From: BOG-908 sp965198855 | GTDB taxonomy: Bacteria > Pseudomonadota > Alphaproteobacteria > Acetobacterales > Acetobacteraceae | Length of the DNA stretch: 64,000 nt | Direction of reading: 5' to 3' | Assembly (NCBI GenBank): GCA_965198855.1 | Contig: CBDAPZ010000002.1 | Span: forward strand, 992,001-1,056,000 | In this document: piece by piece, positions 17,917-27,544 of the stretch | How the letters are laid out: each line of letters opens with the position of its first letter | How positions within the stretch are numbered: the first letter of the stretch is position 1 | Notes under the pieces: model-generated | Told to the model about the DNA's origin: nothing | What the model saw: the letters and a program-made list of their open reading frames with translations, nothing else | Databases searched by the model: none | Translations under genes and position numbers: made by a program

Positions 17917-18798
17917 ATGAAACATATGCGCGCTGGCGTGCTGGATGTCGCCTATGAGGAGCATGGGCCGCCGGATGGGCAGCCGGTGATCCTGCTGCAC
18001 GGCTTTCCTTACGATGTGCATTCCTTCGATGACGTGGCGCCGTTGTTGGCGGCACGTGGCACGCGATGCCTGGTGCCGTATCTGCGCGGCTACGGGCCGA
18101 CGATGTTTCTCGATGCGGCGACGCCACGGTCTGGCCAGCAGGCGGCGCTGGGCAGTGATCTTCTGGCGTTCATGGATGCCCTTGGCATCGGGAATGCAAT
18201 TCTGGGCGGGTATGATTGGGGTGGTCGCGCGGCCTGCGTGGTGGCGGCGCTGTGGCCTGAGCGGGTGGTGGGCCTGGTGAGTTGCGGGCGCGGCTACAAT
18301 ATCCAGAATATCGCCAAAGGCGAAGAGCCGGTGGCGCCGGAGCAGGAGCACCGGCTTTGGTATCAGCATTATTTCCGAACCGAACGCGGCCGCGCCGGGC
18401 TGGCGGCAAACCGTGGCGAGCTGTGCCAGCTGCTGTGGCGTTTGTGGTCGCCGAGCTGGGATTTTTCGGAGGCGGCTTTTGCACAGACAGTCGGCGCGTT
18501 CGATAATGTTGATTTTCTGGACGTGGTGATACATTCGTATCGGCATCGCTTTGGTGGGGTCGCTGGCGATCCCGCCTACGACGCGATTGAAGCGCTGCTG
18601 GCAGAGCAGCCGGTTATTACAGTGCCTTCGATCGTTTTGCTGGGTGGCGATGACGGCGTTGAGCCGCCGACGGCCAATGACAGTGCGGCACCGCATTTTT
18701 CGGGGACGTATCGACGAAAGGTCGTTGCGGGCGTTGGACATAATTTTCCACAGGAGGCACCAGCGACTTTTGCGGAGGCGGTTTTTGAGTTGGGTTAG
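17917..18798 (+). CDS. Alpha/beta hydrolase (epoxide hydrolase or haloalkane dehalogenase-like)
   Basis: A 293-residue protein. ATG 17917 is chosen because GGAGG lies 7 bases upstream. Seen: HGFP oxyanion motif at residues 29-32, nucleophile elbow G98-G-Y-D100-W-G-G, and a C-terminal GVGHNFPQE with the catalytic His. An Asp nucleophile (D100) rather than Ser points to the epoxide hydrolase/haloalkane dehalogenase/fluoroacetate dehalogenase branch. Divergent from the CPBP protease gene. A repeat copy begins at its stop codon, then acetate kinase follows. Confidence 0.8.
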   Translation: MKHMRAGVLDVAYEEHGPPDGQPVILLHGFPYDVHSFDDVAPLLAARGTRCLVPYLRGYGPTMFLDAATPRSGQQAALGSDLLAFMDALGIGNAILGGYDWGGRAACVVAALWPERVVGLVSCGRGYNIQNIAKGEEPVAPEQEHRLWYQHYFRTERGRAGLAANRGELCQLLWRLWSPSWDFSEAAFAQTVGAFDNVDFLDVVIHSYRHRFGGVAGDPAYDAIEALLAEQPVITVPSIVLLGGDDGVEPPTANDSAAPHFSGTYRRKVVAGVGHNFPQEAPATFAEAVFELG

Positions 18799-18858
18799 GA
18801 AGGAAGGCCTTCTTTTCTGAAGAAAAGAAGCAAAAGACTTTTTCGTCGCTGTCGCGGT
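18799..18858 (+). repeat. Interspersed hairpin repeat, copy 5
   Basis: Full type A copy starting directly after the hydrolase TAG: GAAGGAAGG, then stem CTTCTTTTC-TGAA-GAAAAGAAG, then CAAAAGACTTTTTCG and the TCGCTGTCGCGG tail. Confidence 0.85.
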
Positions 18859-18878
18859 TCCTTCCGGAGAACATTTCG

Positions 18879-19949
18879 ATGCCTCAGATACTGGTTCTCA
18901 ATGGCGGCTCCTCCTCCACCAAGTTCGCGCTATTCGAACGCGAAGGGCTTGCGCAGATATGCCGCGGTGAATCAGATGATCTCCCATCCCTGCTGGAGGA
19001 CTATGCGAGCCAGGATCTGGCAGCGATCGGGCAGCGGATCGTGCATGGCGGGCCGCGGCATCGTGCGCCTGAACTGCTTGATGACGCAGCAATGGCTGCG
19101 CTGCACGAGGCCATTCCGCTGGCACCCGATCACCTGCCGGACGAAATCGAGATGATCATGGCGTGCCGACGCTCTCTGCCCGGCATACCGCAATTCGCCT
19201 GTTACGACACCTGGTTCCATCGCACGCTGCCGCGGACAGCGAGGCTGTTCGCGTTGCCACGCCGGTATGCCGAGGAGGACGGCATTCTACGGTTTGGCTT
19301 TCATGGTGTCTCCTACGAGTGGATCGCTGGCCGGCTGAGGGATTTGCGGCCTGAGGCCGGCGGGCGCGCGGTTGTGGCGCATCTGGGTGGTGGCGCCAGC
19401 CTGGCGGCGCTGGCGTGCGGCATTTGCGTGGATACGACCATGGGGTTCACGCCAACCGGCGGCTTGGTGATGGGCACGCGGCCGGGTGACCTCGATCCCG
19501 GCATTCTTCTATATCTGCTGCGCAAGCCGGGCATGAGCGTGGAGAAACTGGAGCATGTGCTACAGAAGGAGTCGGGCCTTGCGGGTTTGTCGGGCGGCAT
19601 TTCGGACATGCGGCGCTTGCTGCAGGCGGCTGCGGACGACACTGCGGCGGAAGAGACGATACAGGTATTCTGCCGGCGTGCGGCACAGGGGATTGCCGCC
19701 ATGGCAACCAGCCTTGGCGGCCTGGACACGTTGGTTTTCACCGGTGGTATCGGCGAACATCTGGCGCCGGTGCGGCGGCGTATCTGCAATGATCTTGGCT
19801 GGATGGGCGTGAATCTGGATATGGCGGCGAACGATGGGAATGCAGCGCGCGTGGAGGCGGCTGGCGCGGTGGTGCAAGTGCACGTGATCCCAACTGATGA
19901 AGAGCGGCAGATTGCTCAACATGTCGATGTGCTGCTGAAGGGGCAATGA
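18879..19949 (+). CDS. ackA: Acetate kinase family protein
   Basis: A 356-residue protein with the acetokinase N-terminal signature LVLNGGSSSTKFALF, the phosphate/substrate-site FGFHGVSYEWI, the second signature DTTMGFTPTGGLVMGTRPGD, and the C-terminal VFTGGIGEH. It interconverts acetate plus ATP with acetyl phosphate plus ADP. It is about 40 residues shorter than typical AckA (around 400), as in several alphaproteobacterial acetate/propionate kinases. No phosphotransacetylase or phosphoketolase gene is adjacent, so its partner must be elsewhere. ATG 18879 has a GGAGAA element upstream. Confidence 0.88.
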   Translation: MPQILVLNGGSSSTKFALFEREGLAQICRGESDDLPSLLEDYASQDLAAIGQRIVHGGPRHRAPELLDDAAMAALHEAIPLAPDHLPDEIEMIMACRRSLPGIPQFACYDTWFHRTLPRTARLFALPRRYAEEDGILRFGFHGVSYEWIAGRLRDLRPEAGGRAVVAHLGGGASLAALACGICVDTTMGFTPTGGLVMGTRPGDLDPGILLYLLRKPGMSVEKLEHVLQKESGLAGLSGGISDMRRLLQAAADDTAAEETIQVFCRRAAQGIAAMATSLGGLDTLVFTGGIGEHLAPVRRRICNDLGWMGVNLDMAANDGNAARVEAAGAVVQVHVIPTDEERQIAQHVDVLLKGQ

Positions 19950-20146
19950 AGTAGCAGCGCTGTCAGCGTTGCTCACAAACCTGTGACCGTTTCAGGCCAA
20001 AGCCTCCGCAACCGCAAATGCTGTGGTTCGATATAGCGGTGCCACATAGTCAGCCGGCTTGTTAGTCAGGAGTGAAGTTTGTCGAACGCTAACGGTCCCG
20101 CGTATGATGCATCGCGCGGAGTGGTTGCCGTGCGGCAATTTTCCGC

Positions 20147-21376
20147 GTGAGCGGGCCGACCGAACGGGACGAGAACGAGCCCGGGGATATCGTCACCGAG
20201 ACGCACACCGAGAAACGTTTTGTTCCGCGCGGGGCTCCTCGCCAGAAGGACGATGATGAGCACGACGACGACAGCGAAGATAAAAAGAAGAAGAAAGACG
20301 ATGATAAAGACGACGACGACGACGACAAGAAAGACGAGAAGCCGAAGAGCAAGTTGCCGCTGATCATCCTGGCTATCGTTGTTGTTCTCATTATCATTGT
20401 AGGCGTGGTTTTCTGGTTCCTGACCCGTGATCAGGAATCGACGGATGACGCCTACACCGAAGGCAATGCTGTTGCCATAGCGCCGAAGGTTGCCGGTTAC
20501 GTCATCGAGCGGACTGTGGACGACAACACTTTCGTCCATAAGGGTGATCTGATGTTGCGCATCGATCCGCGCGACTACATCAACGCACGCGATCAGGCGA
20601 AGGCCAATCTCGATCTCGCGCGCGCACAACTCCGAAGCGCCGAGATTGATCTTGAAATTGCCAAGGTACGTTATCCTTCGGACCGGCAGCAGACCGAGGC
20701 ACAACTCGCACAGGCGCGTGCGAACCAAATAAACGCAGGCCGCGAGTATGTGCGCCAGCGCACTGTCGATCGACGTGCGACGACACAATCGACAATTGAT
20801 CAGGCGACGACACAATTCGCTTCCACGCGTGCCAATACGGAGCAGATCCAGGCGCAACTGAACGTGGCGTCGTTGGTCAGGCAGAACATCGAGGGCACCA
20901 GCACCACGCTCAAACAGCGCAAGGCGCAGGTCGAACAGGCCGCGGCCAGCCTGGCGCAGGCAGAGCTAAACCTGTCCTACACCTATATACGGGCGCCTCA
21001 GGATGGGCGGATTACACGACGCAATGTCGATGTCGGCACCTACGCGCAGGCGGGGCAACAGGTTTTCTACGTGGTGTCGCCGCAGACGTGGATCGTTGCA
21101 AACTTCAAGGAAACACAGCTCGATCGCATGCGGATCGGCCAGCATGTGACGATTGATGTGGATGCCTATTCGAAGCTGAAACTGCATGGCCATATCGACA
21201 GTATCCAGCAAGGCAGTGGTGCGCGCTTCACCACTTTTCCATCTGAAAACGCGACTGGCAACTACGTGAAGATCGTTCGCCGCGTGCCGGTGAAAATCGT
21301 CATCGATGATGGGATGGACCCGCGGATGGGCCTGCCGCTTGGACTATCTGTCGAACCCACCGTCGAACTGAAATGA
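20147..21376 (+). CDS. emrA: EmrA/HlyD-type membrane fusion protein with polyelectrolyte N-terminus
   Basis: A 409-residue periplasmic adaptor. Residues 34-69 are an unusual run of Asp and Lys on the cytoplasmic side, followed by a single membrane anchor at about 70-91. Then come the lipoyl/barrel-sandwich motif (DDAYTEGNAVAIAPKVAGYV), a long alpha-helical hairpin, and the LSYTYIRAPQDGRI return strand. It links the inner-membrane exporter EmrB to an outer-membrane channel. The start is GTG 20147. The 197 bases upstream show no gene. The stop overlaps the emrB start (ATGA), so the two are coupled. Confidence 0.9.
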   Translation: MSGPTERDENEPGDIVTETHTEKRFVPRGAPRQKDDDEHDDDSEDKKKKKDDDKDDDDDDKKDEKPKSKLPLIILAIVVVLIIIVGVVFWFLTRDQESTDDAYTEGNAVAIAPKVAGYVIERTVDDNTFVHKGDLMLRIDPRDYINARDQAKANLDLARAQLRSAEIDLEIAKVRYPSDRQQTEAQLAQARANQINAGREYVRQRTVDRRATTQSTIDQATTQFASTRANTEQIQAQLNVASLVRQNIEGTSTTLKQRKAQVEQAAASLAQAELNLSYTYIRAPQDGRITRRNVDVGTYAQAGQQVFYVVSPQTWIVANFKETQLDRMRIGQHVTIDVDAYSKLKLHGHIDSIQQGSGARFTTFPSENATGNYVKIVRRVPVKIVIDDGMDPRMGLPLGLSVEPTVELK

Positions 21377-22938
21377 GCGGTTCGAAGGGCGGCGCGCCAA
21401 ACCCGTATCTCATCGCGATCGTGGTGACGCTGGCCGCCTTCATGGAGGTGGTCGACACGACCATCGTTAACGTCTCTCTGCCGTATATCTCCGGCGACCT
21501 TGGTGTCAGCACCGATAATGCGGCATGGACGCTGACGACCTACCTGGTGGCAAACGGCATTACGCTGACGGTTTCGGCGGCGCTCAGCAAGCAACTTGGT
21601 CGGCGTAGATATTTCATCATCTCCATTGCGGGCTTTACGGCGGCCTCGCTCGCCTGTGGCCTGTCCACGAATTTTGTCGAGTTGCTGGCGTTCCGTGCCC
21701 TGCAGGGATTGTTCGGCGGCGGCCTGCAACCGATGCAGCAGGACATCGTGCTCGACACATTTCCGCCTTCGCAACGCCAGGCAGCGCTTTCGATCACCGC
21801 CGTTGCCACCATCATCGCGCCCGTGGTGGGACCACTGGTGGGTGGCTACCTGACGTTCAACTTCTCCTGGCATTGGATCTTCCTGATCAACGTGCCGATC
21901 GGTGCGTTGACCATTTTCGGCGTGCTCGCCCTTGTGCAGGACCCACCGGAAATGCAGAAGGCGGTGAAGAAGGCGCCGCGCTTCGACTGGATCGGGACCA
22001 TGTTCATAGCACTCGCCCTCGGTTGCATGGAACTCGGAGCCGACCGCGGCGAGGATTATGATTGGCTCGCCTCGAATTTCATTCGTGCCATGCTCGTGCT
22101 TTCAGTGATCGGCTATGTCGGCGGTGTGACCTACCTGCTCTATGCGAAAAATCCGGCGGTGAACTTGCGCGTGTTTAAGGATCGCAACTTTGCGCTGTCG
22201 TGGTTTTCGATGGCGATGATGGGATTCGCACTGTATGCCAGCGCCATCATCATGCCGTTGTTCTCGCAGAATGTGCTCGGCTACAATTCCGTGCTTGCCG
22301 GTTGGATACTTGCACCGGGCGCGGTTGTTCTTTGTGTGCTGATACCGATCGTGAGCAAGTTGCTCAATGTGGTGCCGGTGAAATGGGTGGTGAGCGCCGG
22401 TGGCATCGCCCTTGCCTTGTCGTGCTACTACTCAATGACCTTGGTGCCAGGCCTCGACTTTTTTCATGATGCCCTCTACCGTGCGGCGCAGACGGCAGCT
22501 TTGTCCTTGCTGTTCGTACCGCTCAGCTCGAGCGCGTATTCGACCATTCCTCCTGCATTGAAGGAGGACGCGGCGAGCCTTTTCACCATGGCGCGCAATG
22601 TCTATGGCGGCGTCGGTATCTCAATTGGTACTGCTCTGGTCACCGATCACGAGCAGATCCGTCAGGCGCATCTGGTGCAATACCTTGATCCGACCAACCA
22701 GCCCTACAACTCGCTTCTGCAATCGGTGCAGCAGGCGGCCATGACCTATGGCCAGTCGATGCAGCAGGCAATCGCATCCGCTCCAGGCGAGATCTTTCAG
22801 ATGTTGCAGGTTCAGTCAAGCACGTTGGCTTATACCGATGTGTTCTTCATCGTCGGGTTGATGGCACTCAGCATCACCGTATGCGGCCTGTTCATGACGA
22901 ACGTGATACCCGGGGCCGGCGGCGGAGGCGGGGGTTGA
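21373..22938 (+). CDS. emrB: EmrB/QacA-type DHA2 drug exporter
   Basis: A 521-residue, 14-helix major facilitator of the DHA2 family. The N-terminal helix carries the motif D1-like MEVVDTTIVNVSLPYI, and LGRRRYF lies in the motif A loop. The C-terminus ends in a glycine run. It extrudes toxic or amphipathic compounds by proton antiport, working with the EmrA adaptor and the outer-membrane factor encoded on either side. ATGA overlap with emrA and TTGA overlap with the next gene show one three-gene operon. No local regulator is seen. Confidence 0.92.
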   Translation: MSGSKGGAPNPYLIAIVVTLAAFMEVVDTTIVNVSLPYISGDLGVSTDNAAWTLTTYLVANGITLTVSAALSKQLGRRRYFIISIAGFTAASLACGLSTNFVELLAFRALQGLFGGGLQPMQQDIVLDTFPPSQRQAALSITAVATIIAPVVGPLVGGYLTFNFSWHWIFLINVPIGALTIFGVLALVQDPPEMQKAVKKAPRFDWIGTMFIALALGCMELGADRGEDYDWLASNFIRAMLVLSVIGYVGGVTYLLYAKNPAVNLRVFKDRNFALSWFSMAMMGFALYASAIIMPLFSQNVLGYNSVLAGWILAPGAVVLCVLIPIVSKLLNVVPVKWVVSAGGIALALSCYYSMTLVPGLDFFHDALYRAAQTAALSLLFVPLSSSAYSTIPPALKEDAASLFTMARNVYGGVGISIGTALVTDHEQIRQAHLVQYLDPTNQPYNSLLQSVQQAAMTYGQSMQQAIASAPGEIFQMLQVQSSTLAYTDVFFIVGLMALSITVCGLFMTNVIPGAGGGGGG

Positions 22939-24533
22939 ACAGGTGCGCGGCCGGCGCGTGTTCCCTGTTGCTGCTGGCGAGCGGTTGCACGGTGGGGCCG
23001 AACTTCAAGCCGCCGAACCCGCCTGAGATCAAGAATTGGCAGCATTCGAACACTGCGGATGCGGCCATTCATCTCGAGACCGATCCCGATCCGCGCTGGT
23101 GGGCCGGCTTCGGCGACCCTGTGCTGACCGAGCTTATCCAGACGGCCATCCATCAGAACCTCGATGTGCAGGAAGCGGTGATGCGCGTGGTGGAATCGCG
23201 GCAGGGCATCGTGACCGCCCGTGCGGCCGGGCTGCCGACCTTGAGCGGCACCGGCAGCTACATGCGCGAGCAGCTTGGCCTCAAGGGCATATTGGAGTCC
23301 CAGGGCGCCTATAGCGACCTGAACAAGCTTGCCAACGATGCTGGCTCCGTCGCCAACACCGGCGTTGTTTCCACAGGCCAGTCGGCCGCCAACAAGATTT
23401 TGGATCAGGCAGCGGCGCCGGTAAATCTGTTCCAATATGGGCTAAGTGCCTCGTGGGAGCTTGATCTGTTCGGACGTGTGCGCCGTTCCGTCGAGCAGGC
23501 GAAGGCGCTCGCACAAGCGCAGGCGGAAGCGGTAAACGACGCGCTGACCAGCCTGGAGAGCGAGGTCGCGCAGGCCTATGTGCAATTGCGCGGCGCGCAG
23601 GCGTTACGCAAAAGCCAGGAGGTCAATATCGCCTCTGCGCACGACTCGTATAACCTTACGGTAAACCGCCGCGCCTCGGGTTTGTCGACCGATCTGGATG
23701 TGGAGCAGGCACGCACGCAACTGCTCAATCTGCAACGGCAACTTCCGGAATTCGACAAGCAGGAGGAACAGGCGATCGATCGCCTGGATATCCTGATCGG
23801 GCGTCCGCCTGGCACGCTGGATGCACGGCTGCTGCAGCCGGCCCCGCTGCCCGGGCTGCCAAGCGCGGTCGGCCTCGGTGTGCCCTCCACTTTGGCGCGC
23901 CGTCGTCCGGATATCCGGGCTGCCGAGGCGCAGCTGCACGCGGCCACTGCGTCCGTGGGCGTCGCTGTAGCGAATTTCTATCCGGACGTTTCGCTGACCG
24001 GTAATCTTGGCCTCCGGGCGCTCGATGCGAGCTATCTCACCCGTTGGGCCAGCCATTTTTATTCTGCCGGGCCGAGCGTCTCCCTGCCGATCTTCGAAGG
24101 CGGCCGGCTGACCGCAGGGCTGCGCATGGCGCGTGCACAGATGGCGGAGGCGGCACTCTCATATCGCGGCACGGTGCTGAATGCCCTGCGCGAGGTGGAG
24201 GATGCGCTGGTCTCGTTCCGGGCAGACCGCATCGAACGTGATCGTCTGGCGGCAGTACTCGCTGCCGCGGATGACACCTTCCATCTTGCATCGAGCCTGT
24301 ATACGCATGGCTTGTCGCAATATCTGCAGGTGCTCGATGCGCAACGCACGGTGGAGACGGCGCGGCAGCAGCTGGTGCAGGAAGATATGGCTCTGGCCAA
24401 TGATGTAGTGGCGCTGTATCGGGCGCTGGGCGGCGGATGGGAGCAGCCGGGGGCGAAGAGTGATGCGCCAGAGGTGCCGGAGGCGCCGCCTGTGACACCG
24501 GCGGCGGCTGATTCGCTGGCGGATCCAGAGTAG
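22935..24533 (+). CDS. NodT-family outer-membrane efflux lipoprotein (OMF)
   Basis: A 532-residue TolC-like outer-membrane channel. A TTG at 22935 is favoured: GGAGG sits 6 bases upstream and TTGA overlaps the emrB stop. An ATG at 22881 is in frame but has no ribosome site. The product then starts with a short signal and lipobox LASGC, followed by TVGPNFKPP, the classic NodT-family mature start. Two OEP repeats with long helices follow, and RRPDIRAAEAQLHAATASVGVAVANFYPDVSLTG is present. It completes the tripartite Emr-type pump. A repeat copy begins directly after its TAG. Confidence 0.88.
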   Translation: MNRCAAGACSLLLLASGCTVGPNFKPPNPPEIKNWQHSNTADAAIHLETDPDPRWWAGFGDPVLTELIQTAIHQNLDVQEAVMRVVESRQGIVTARAAGLPTLSGTGSYMREQLGLKGILESQGAYSDLNKLANDAGSVANTGVVSTGQSAANKILDQAAAPVNLFQYGLSASWELDLFGRVRRSVEQAKALAQAQAEAVNDALTSLESEVAQAYVQLRGAQALRKSQEVNIASAHDSYNLTVNRRASGLSTDLDVEQARTQLLNLQRQLPEFDKQEEQAIDRLDILIGRPPGTLDARLLQPAPLPGLPSAVGLGVPSTLARRRPDIRAAEAQLHAATASVGVAVANFYPDVSLTGNLGLRALDASYLTRWASHFYSAGPSVSLPIFEGGRLTAGLRMARAQMAEAALSYRGTVLNALREVEDALVSFRADRIERDRLAAVLAAADDTFHLASSLYTHGLSQYLQVLDAQRTVETARQQLVQEDMALANDVVALYRALGGGWEQPGAKSDAPEVPEAPPVTPAAADSLADPE

Positions 24534-24577
24534 GAAGGAAGCAGTTCTTTCTTGAAAAGAGAACCAGAAGACTTTTA
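24534..24577 (+). repeat. Interspersed hairpin repeat, copy 6
   Basis: Type B copy beginning after the OMF gene TAG: GAAGGAAGCAGTTCTTTC, TTGAAAAGAGAACC, then AGAAGACTTTTA. Confidence 0.7.
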
Positions 24578-24605
24578 TGTCACTGGCTTACGTCGCCGGA
24601 TAGGA

Positions 24606-24656
24606 CCGCGACAGCGATATAAAGTCTTTTGCTTCTTTTCTTCAGAAAAGAAGGCT
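24606..24656 (-). repeat. Interspersed hairpin repeat, copy 7
   Basis: Minus-orientation type A copy: CGCGACAGCGATAT, AAAGTCTTTT, then stem CTTCTTTTC/GAAAAGAAG. It lies upstream of the amidohydrolase, facing copy 6. Confidence 0.75.
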
Positions 24657-24724
24657 TTACGTTACGCTTGCCTTTCATTGTTGACGTGATATGACCCCTT
24701 TCGTTGCAAAGCAAGGGGCAAGGT

Positions 24725-26646
24725 ATGGCCGAAGACCTCAATCGTCGTTTCATCCTTCGCCTGGCAGGGCTTCTCGCGGCGAATGGGCTGGCTGGATGTA
24801 TCGAGACCGATACTGTGCCCCCGCCGCCGGCCATCAGTGCGACCGCCACCGGCATCGATGTGCATTGCCATGTGTTCAATGCACGGGATTTGCCGATACC
24901 TGGGTTCGTCGTGCATGTGGCGCTCGAGAATGATCCGCTCGCCAATGTGCAGCTCGGCCCGCTGATCACCTTTATCGCCCTTCTGCTGGACCAGTCTGCG
25001 ACCGGCGCGGATCAGGAATTGGCGGCGCTGCAAACCGGCATTCAGGTGGCGACGGCGACTGCCGTGCCCGGCCAGATGAAGCCGGAAAATGCGGCGGCCT
25101 TGCGCGACCACGCCTATCAGGCCGCGTTGGCGATGCAGGATTATCATCCCGCCGCCCGCAATCTGGCAACGATCCAGCGCGTACATGCCGTGCTGCCGCG
25201 GGCAAAGAGCCTGCTGGCGAAGCCTCTCTCCGCAAACATCACCGGTGCCGCCGCCGGCACGGCCGGCGACACGCCGGTGGCCAAGAGCGACCGGCTGCGG
25301 TTTCTCTCCACGATGGCAGAGATGAAGAATGGCGGTGCCGTACCCGGCCTTGCGGCGACGGCGCCATCCGGCAGCGCCACGCCGGTTGCGGTGCCGCCGC
25401 CGCCCTCCGATGCGACGGTTGCAGCATTGGGACAGGCGACGCCGGACGCTGAGCGAATTCGGTCGCCGATGGCGTGGTGGAGAATGCCAAGAACAAGTCA
25501 GGGGTTTTCTATCTTGCGTCTTTGGTGACGCGTTCGCGTGCGGATCTGATCGCCGAACTGGCCGATCTGCCATCCACGCAGGATCGCGGCGATGTGGCGC
25601 TGTTCACACCGGCGATGGTGGATTTCACCTACTGGCTGGCCGAGAACGCCGACGATGCGAACGATCCCGATCCCACGAGCGATCCCGGCGGTGTCACGGC
25701 CTTGAGCGACCAGATCGCGGTGATGAGCGCCCTGGCGCAACGCAAGAGGGATGCGGCAGGTAATGCCATCACCTATGCGCTGCATCCTTTCGTTTCGTTC
25801 TGCCCGTGGCGGGAGATCGCGCAGCGCCAGGCTAACATTTTGCCGCCGGCGCAGCGGCAATTCGCACTGGTGCAGGATGCGATCCTCAACAAGGGTTTTG
25901 TGGGCATCAAGCTGTATCCGCTGATGGGTTTCCGCCCGACCGGCAATGCGGCCCAGCCGGCGAACATCTACCCGGCGCGATTGCAGAAATTGCAGGATTT
26001 CGCGGCCAACATGGATCTGGTTTTGGATGAGCTTTATGCCTGGTGTGTTGCGAACGATGTGCCGATCATGGCGCATTGTTCGTTCAGCCAGTATTCCAGC
26101 GTGAAGGGGGGGCAACTCGGGAGTCCGCAAGGATGGTGGGAAGCGCTGCAGACTCACAAGAACCTGCGGCTGAATTTGGCGCATGCGGGCGGTGTATGGA
26201 ATCTGGCGGCAGATCGTGTGGCGCCGATCACGAAGGCGGCGGGAGGGCTCTGGCCGGTGGATGTGGTGGCGAGACTTGGTTCTTCGGAGAACCCGAATCT
26301 CTATGCGGATATTGCCGATTTCAGCGACGCGATGAGCTGCCAATTGCCGGCGCCGGATGCTTCGGCTTTGGGCGGGTTGGTGCGGTTGGTGGCGACCAAT
26401 CCTGCGTCGCGGGAGCGCATCATGTATGGCACCGACTACATGTTTTTGATTCAGGCGGCGGGGACCGAGAGGTATGTGGCGGAGATGCGGGATTGTGTGT
26501 CGGCGGCGTTGGGGATGAAGCCTGGTGATTTGATGGGGCTGAATGCGGCGCGGTTTTTGGGTTTGAACGATCCTAGGAGTGGCACGCGCACGCGCTTAGC
26601 CAGATTCCGGGGCGACACCTTCCTTGATCGCTGGACAGAGATCTAA
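24725..26646 (+). pseudogene. Amidohydrolase-family lipoprotein, split by one frameshift
   Basis: Two overlapping frames make one protein of about 640 residues. The 5' frame (24725-25528) starts with a lipobox LAGC at residues 22-25 and carries the metal-binding DVHCHVF (H47, H49). The 3' frame (about 25453-26646) continues with ADGVVENAKNKSG and holds later metal-site candidates (IMAHCSF, LNLAHAGG) and a C-terminal RIMYGTDYMF with the amidohydrolase Asp. One base appears to be missing between 25453 and 25474. Apart from this the protein reads through cleanly, so it is either a very recent inactivation or a sequence error. Substrate unknown. It would be a membrane-anchored metal-dependent hydrolase. 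Confidence 0.75.
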
Positions 26647-26893
26647 CCGGAAGATGGCGAGATCGCGCGGTATGCTCTTTTGCCCGTGCCTGATCGTGGA
26701 TTTGGTAATGCGATACGCCGCGGCCTCTCTTGTTTGCAGCTAGAAGCCGTATTCACATAAACGTGAACACCCGCATGCACCCATGGCAGCTGTGATCCAA
26801 TCTCATCCGCCTGCGCATTTGCTGCCTTCGCAGAAAACTCGCCTAGCTCGCCGCTTCTGATCTATCCTCCGTCTCCCATTCTCCGGCGACGGC

Positions 26894-27490
26894 ATGAAAC
26901 ACCCACGCGCAACCACCATCCGCGTGCAACGGCGGCGTGATATTCTTGCCGTCGCTCCGGGCATCCTGCTCAACCACCACGGCTTGGATATGTGTGGCCA
27001 GATCGCGCGGCATCTCGGCCTCAGCGCCACTGGGCTACGCTGTCATGTCAGCAACGAGGCGGAACTCATCCGCCTTCTCTGCCTGGCGCATCTCGACGCC
27101 ATTTTCCGTGCGGTCTGCGACGTCAACGGACGCGATGCCGATCCGTGGGAGACGCTTCGTGCGATGGCGGCCGCCGTGCTCTCCAGCGCCGCCGCTCATG
27201 CGGCTCGCCATACGATCATGCTACGCTACCGCTGCGTGCTGGCGGCGGAGGCGAAGGCTAATGTTCAGGCACGCGGCAATACGATCGAGAACTGTTTTCA
27301 TTTTGCGTTGTCTGAGACGGCGCCGCAAAAACCCTTTCGCGCCTTCCGCGAACCCGCCCGCCTTCTCGTCGGTCAACTTCTGCATCTGCCGCTTTGGTGG
27401 TCCGCAGACGGTAGCGACATGCGACTGGACTGGCTTGCTCAGCAGCTAGGCTTCATGGCCGCGCTGCCGGAGAAACTTCGCATGCCGTAA
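26894..27490 (+). CDS. TetR-like transcriptional regulator (first of a tandem pair)
   Basis: A 198-residue protein with an N-terminal helix-turn-helix of TetR type: DILAVAPGILLNHHGLDM, then IARHLGLSATGLRCHVSN with the recognition helix, then ELIRLLCLAHL. The C-terminal ligand domain ends in a LLVGQLLHLPLWW motif shared with the next gene. No partner gene indicates the ligand. The 247 bases upstream, back to the amidohydrolase, contain no gene I can support and must hold its promoter. Confidence 0.65.
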   Translation: MKHPRATTIRVQRRRDILAVAPGILLNHHGLDMCGQIARHLGLSATGLRCHVSNEAELIRLLCLAHLDAIFRAVCDVNGRDADPWETLRAMAAAVLSSAAAHAARHTIMLRYRCVLAAEAKANVQARGNTIENCFHFALSETAPQKPFRAFREPARLLVGQLLHLPLWWSADGSDMRLDWLAQQLGFMAALPEKLRMP

Positions 27491-27544
27491 AAACAATCGC
27501 CTAGACAACCATCTTCGCGTATCTTCACCTGTTCGTGATCGTGG

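Noticed and set aside
22881..22934. ATG 22881 as the start of the outer-membrane factor
   Set aside because: No ribosome site and a 58-base overlap with emrB; TTG 22935 has GGAGG and a TTGA overlap.
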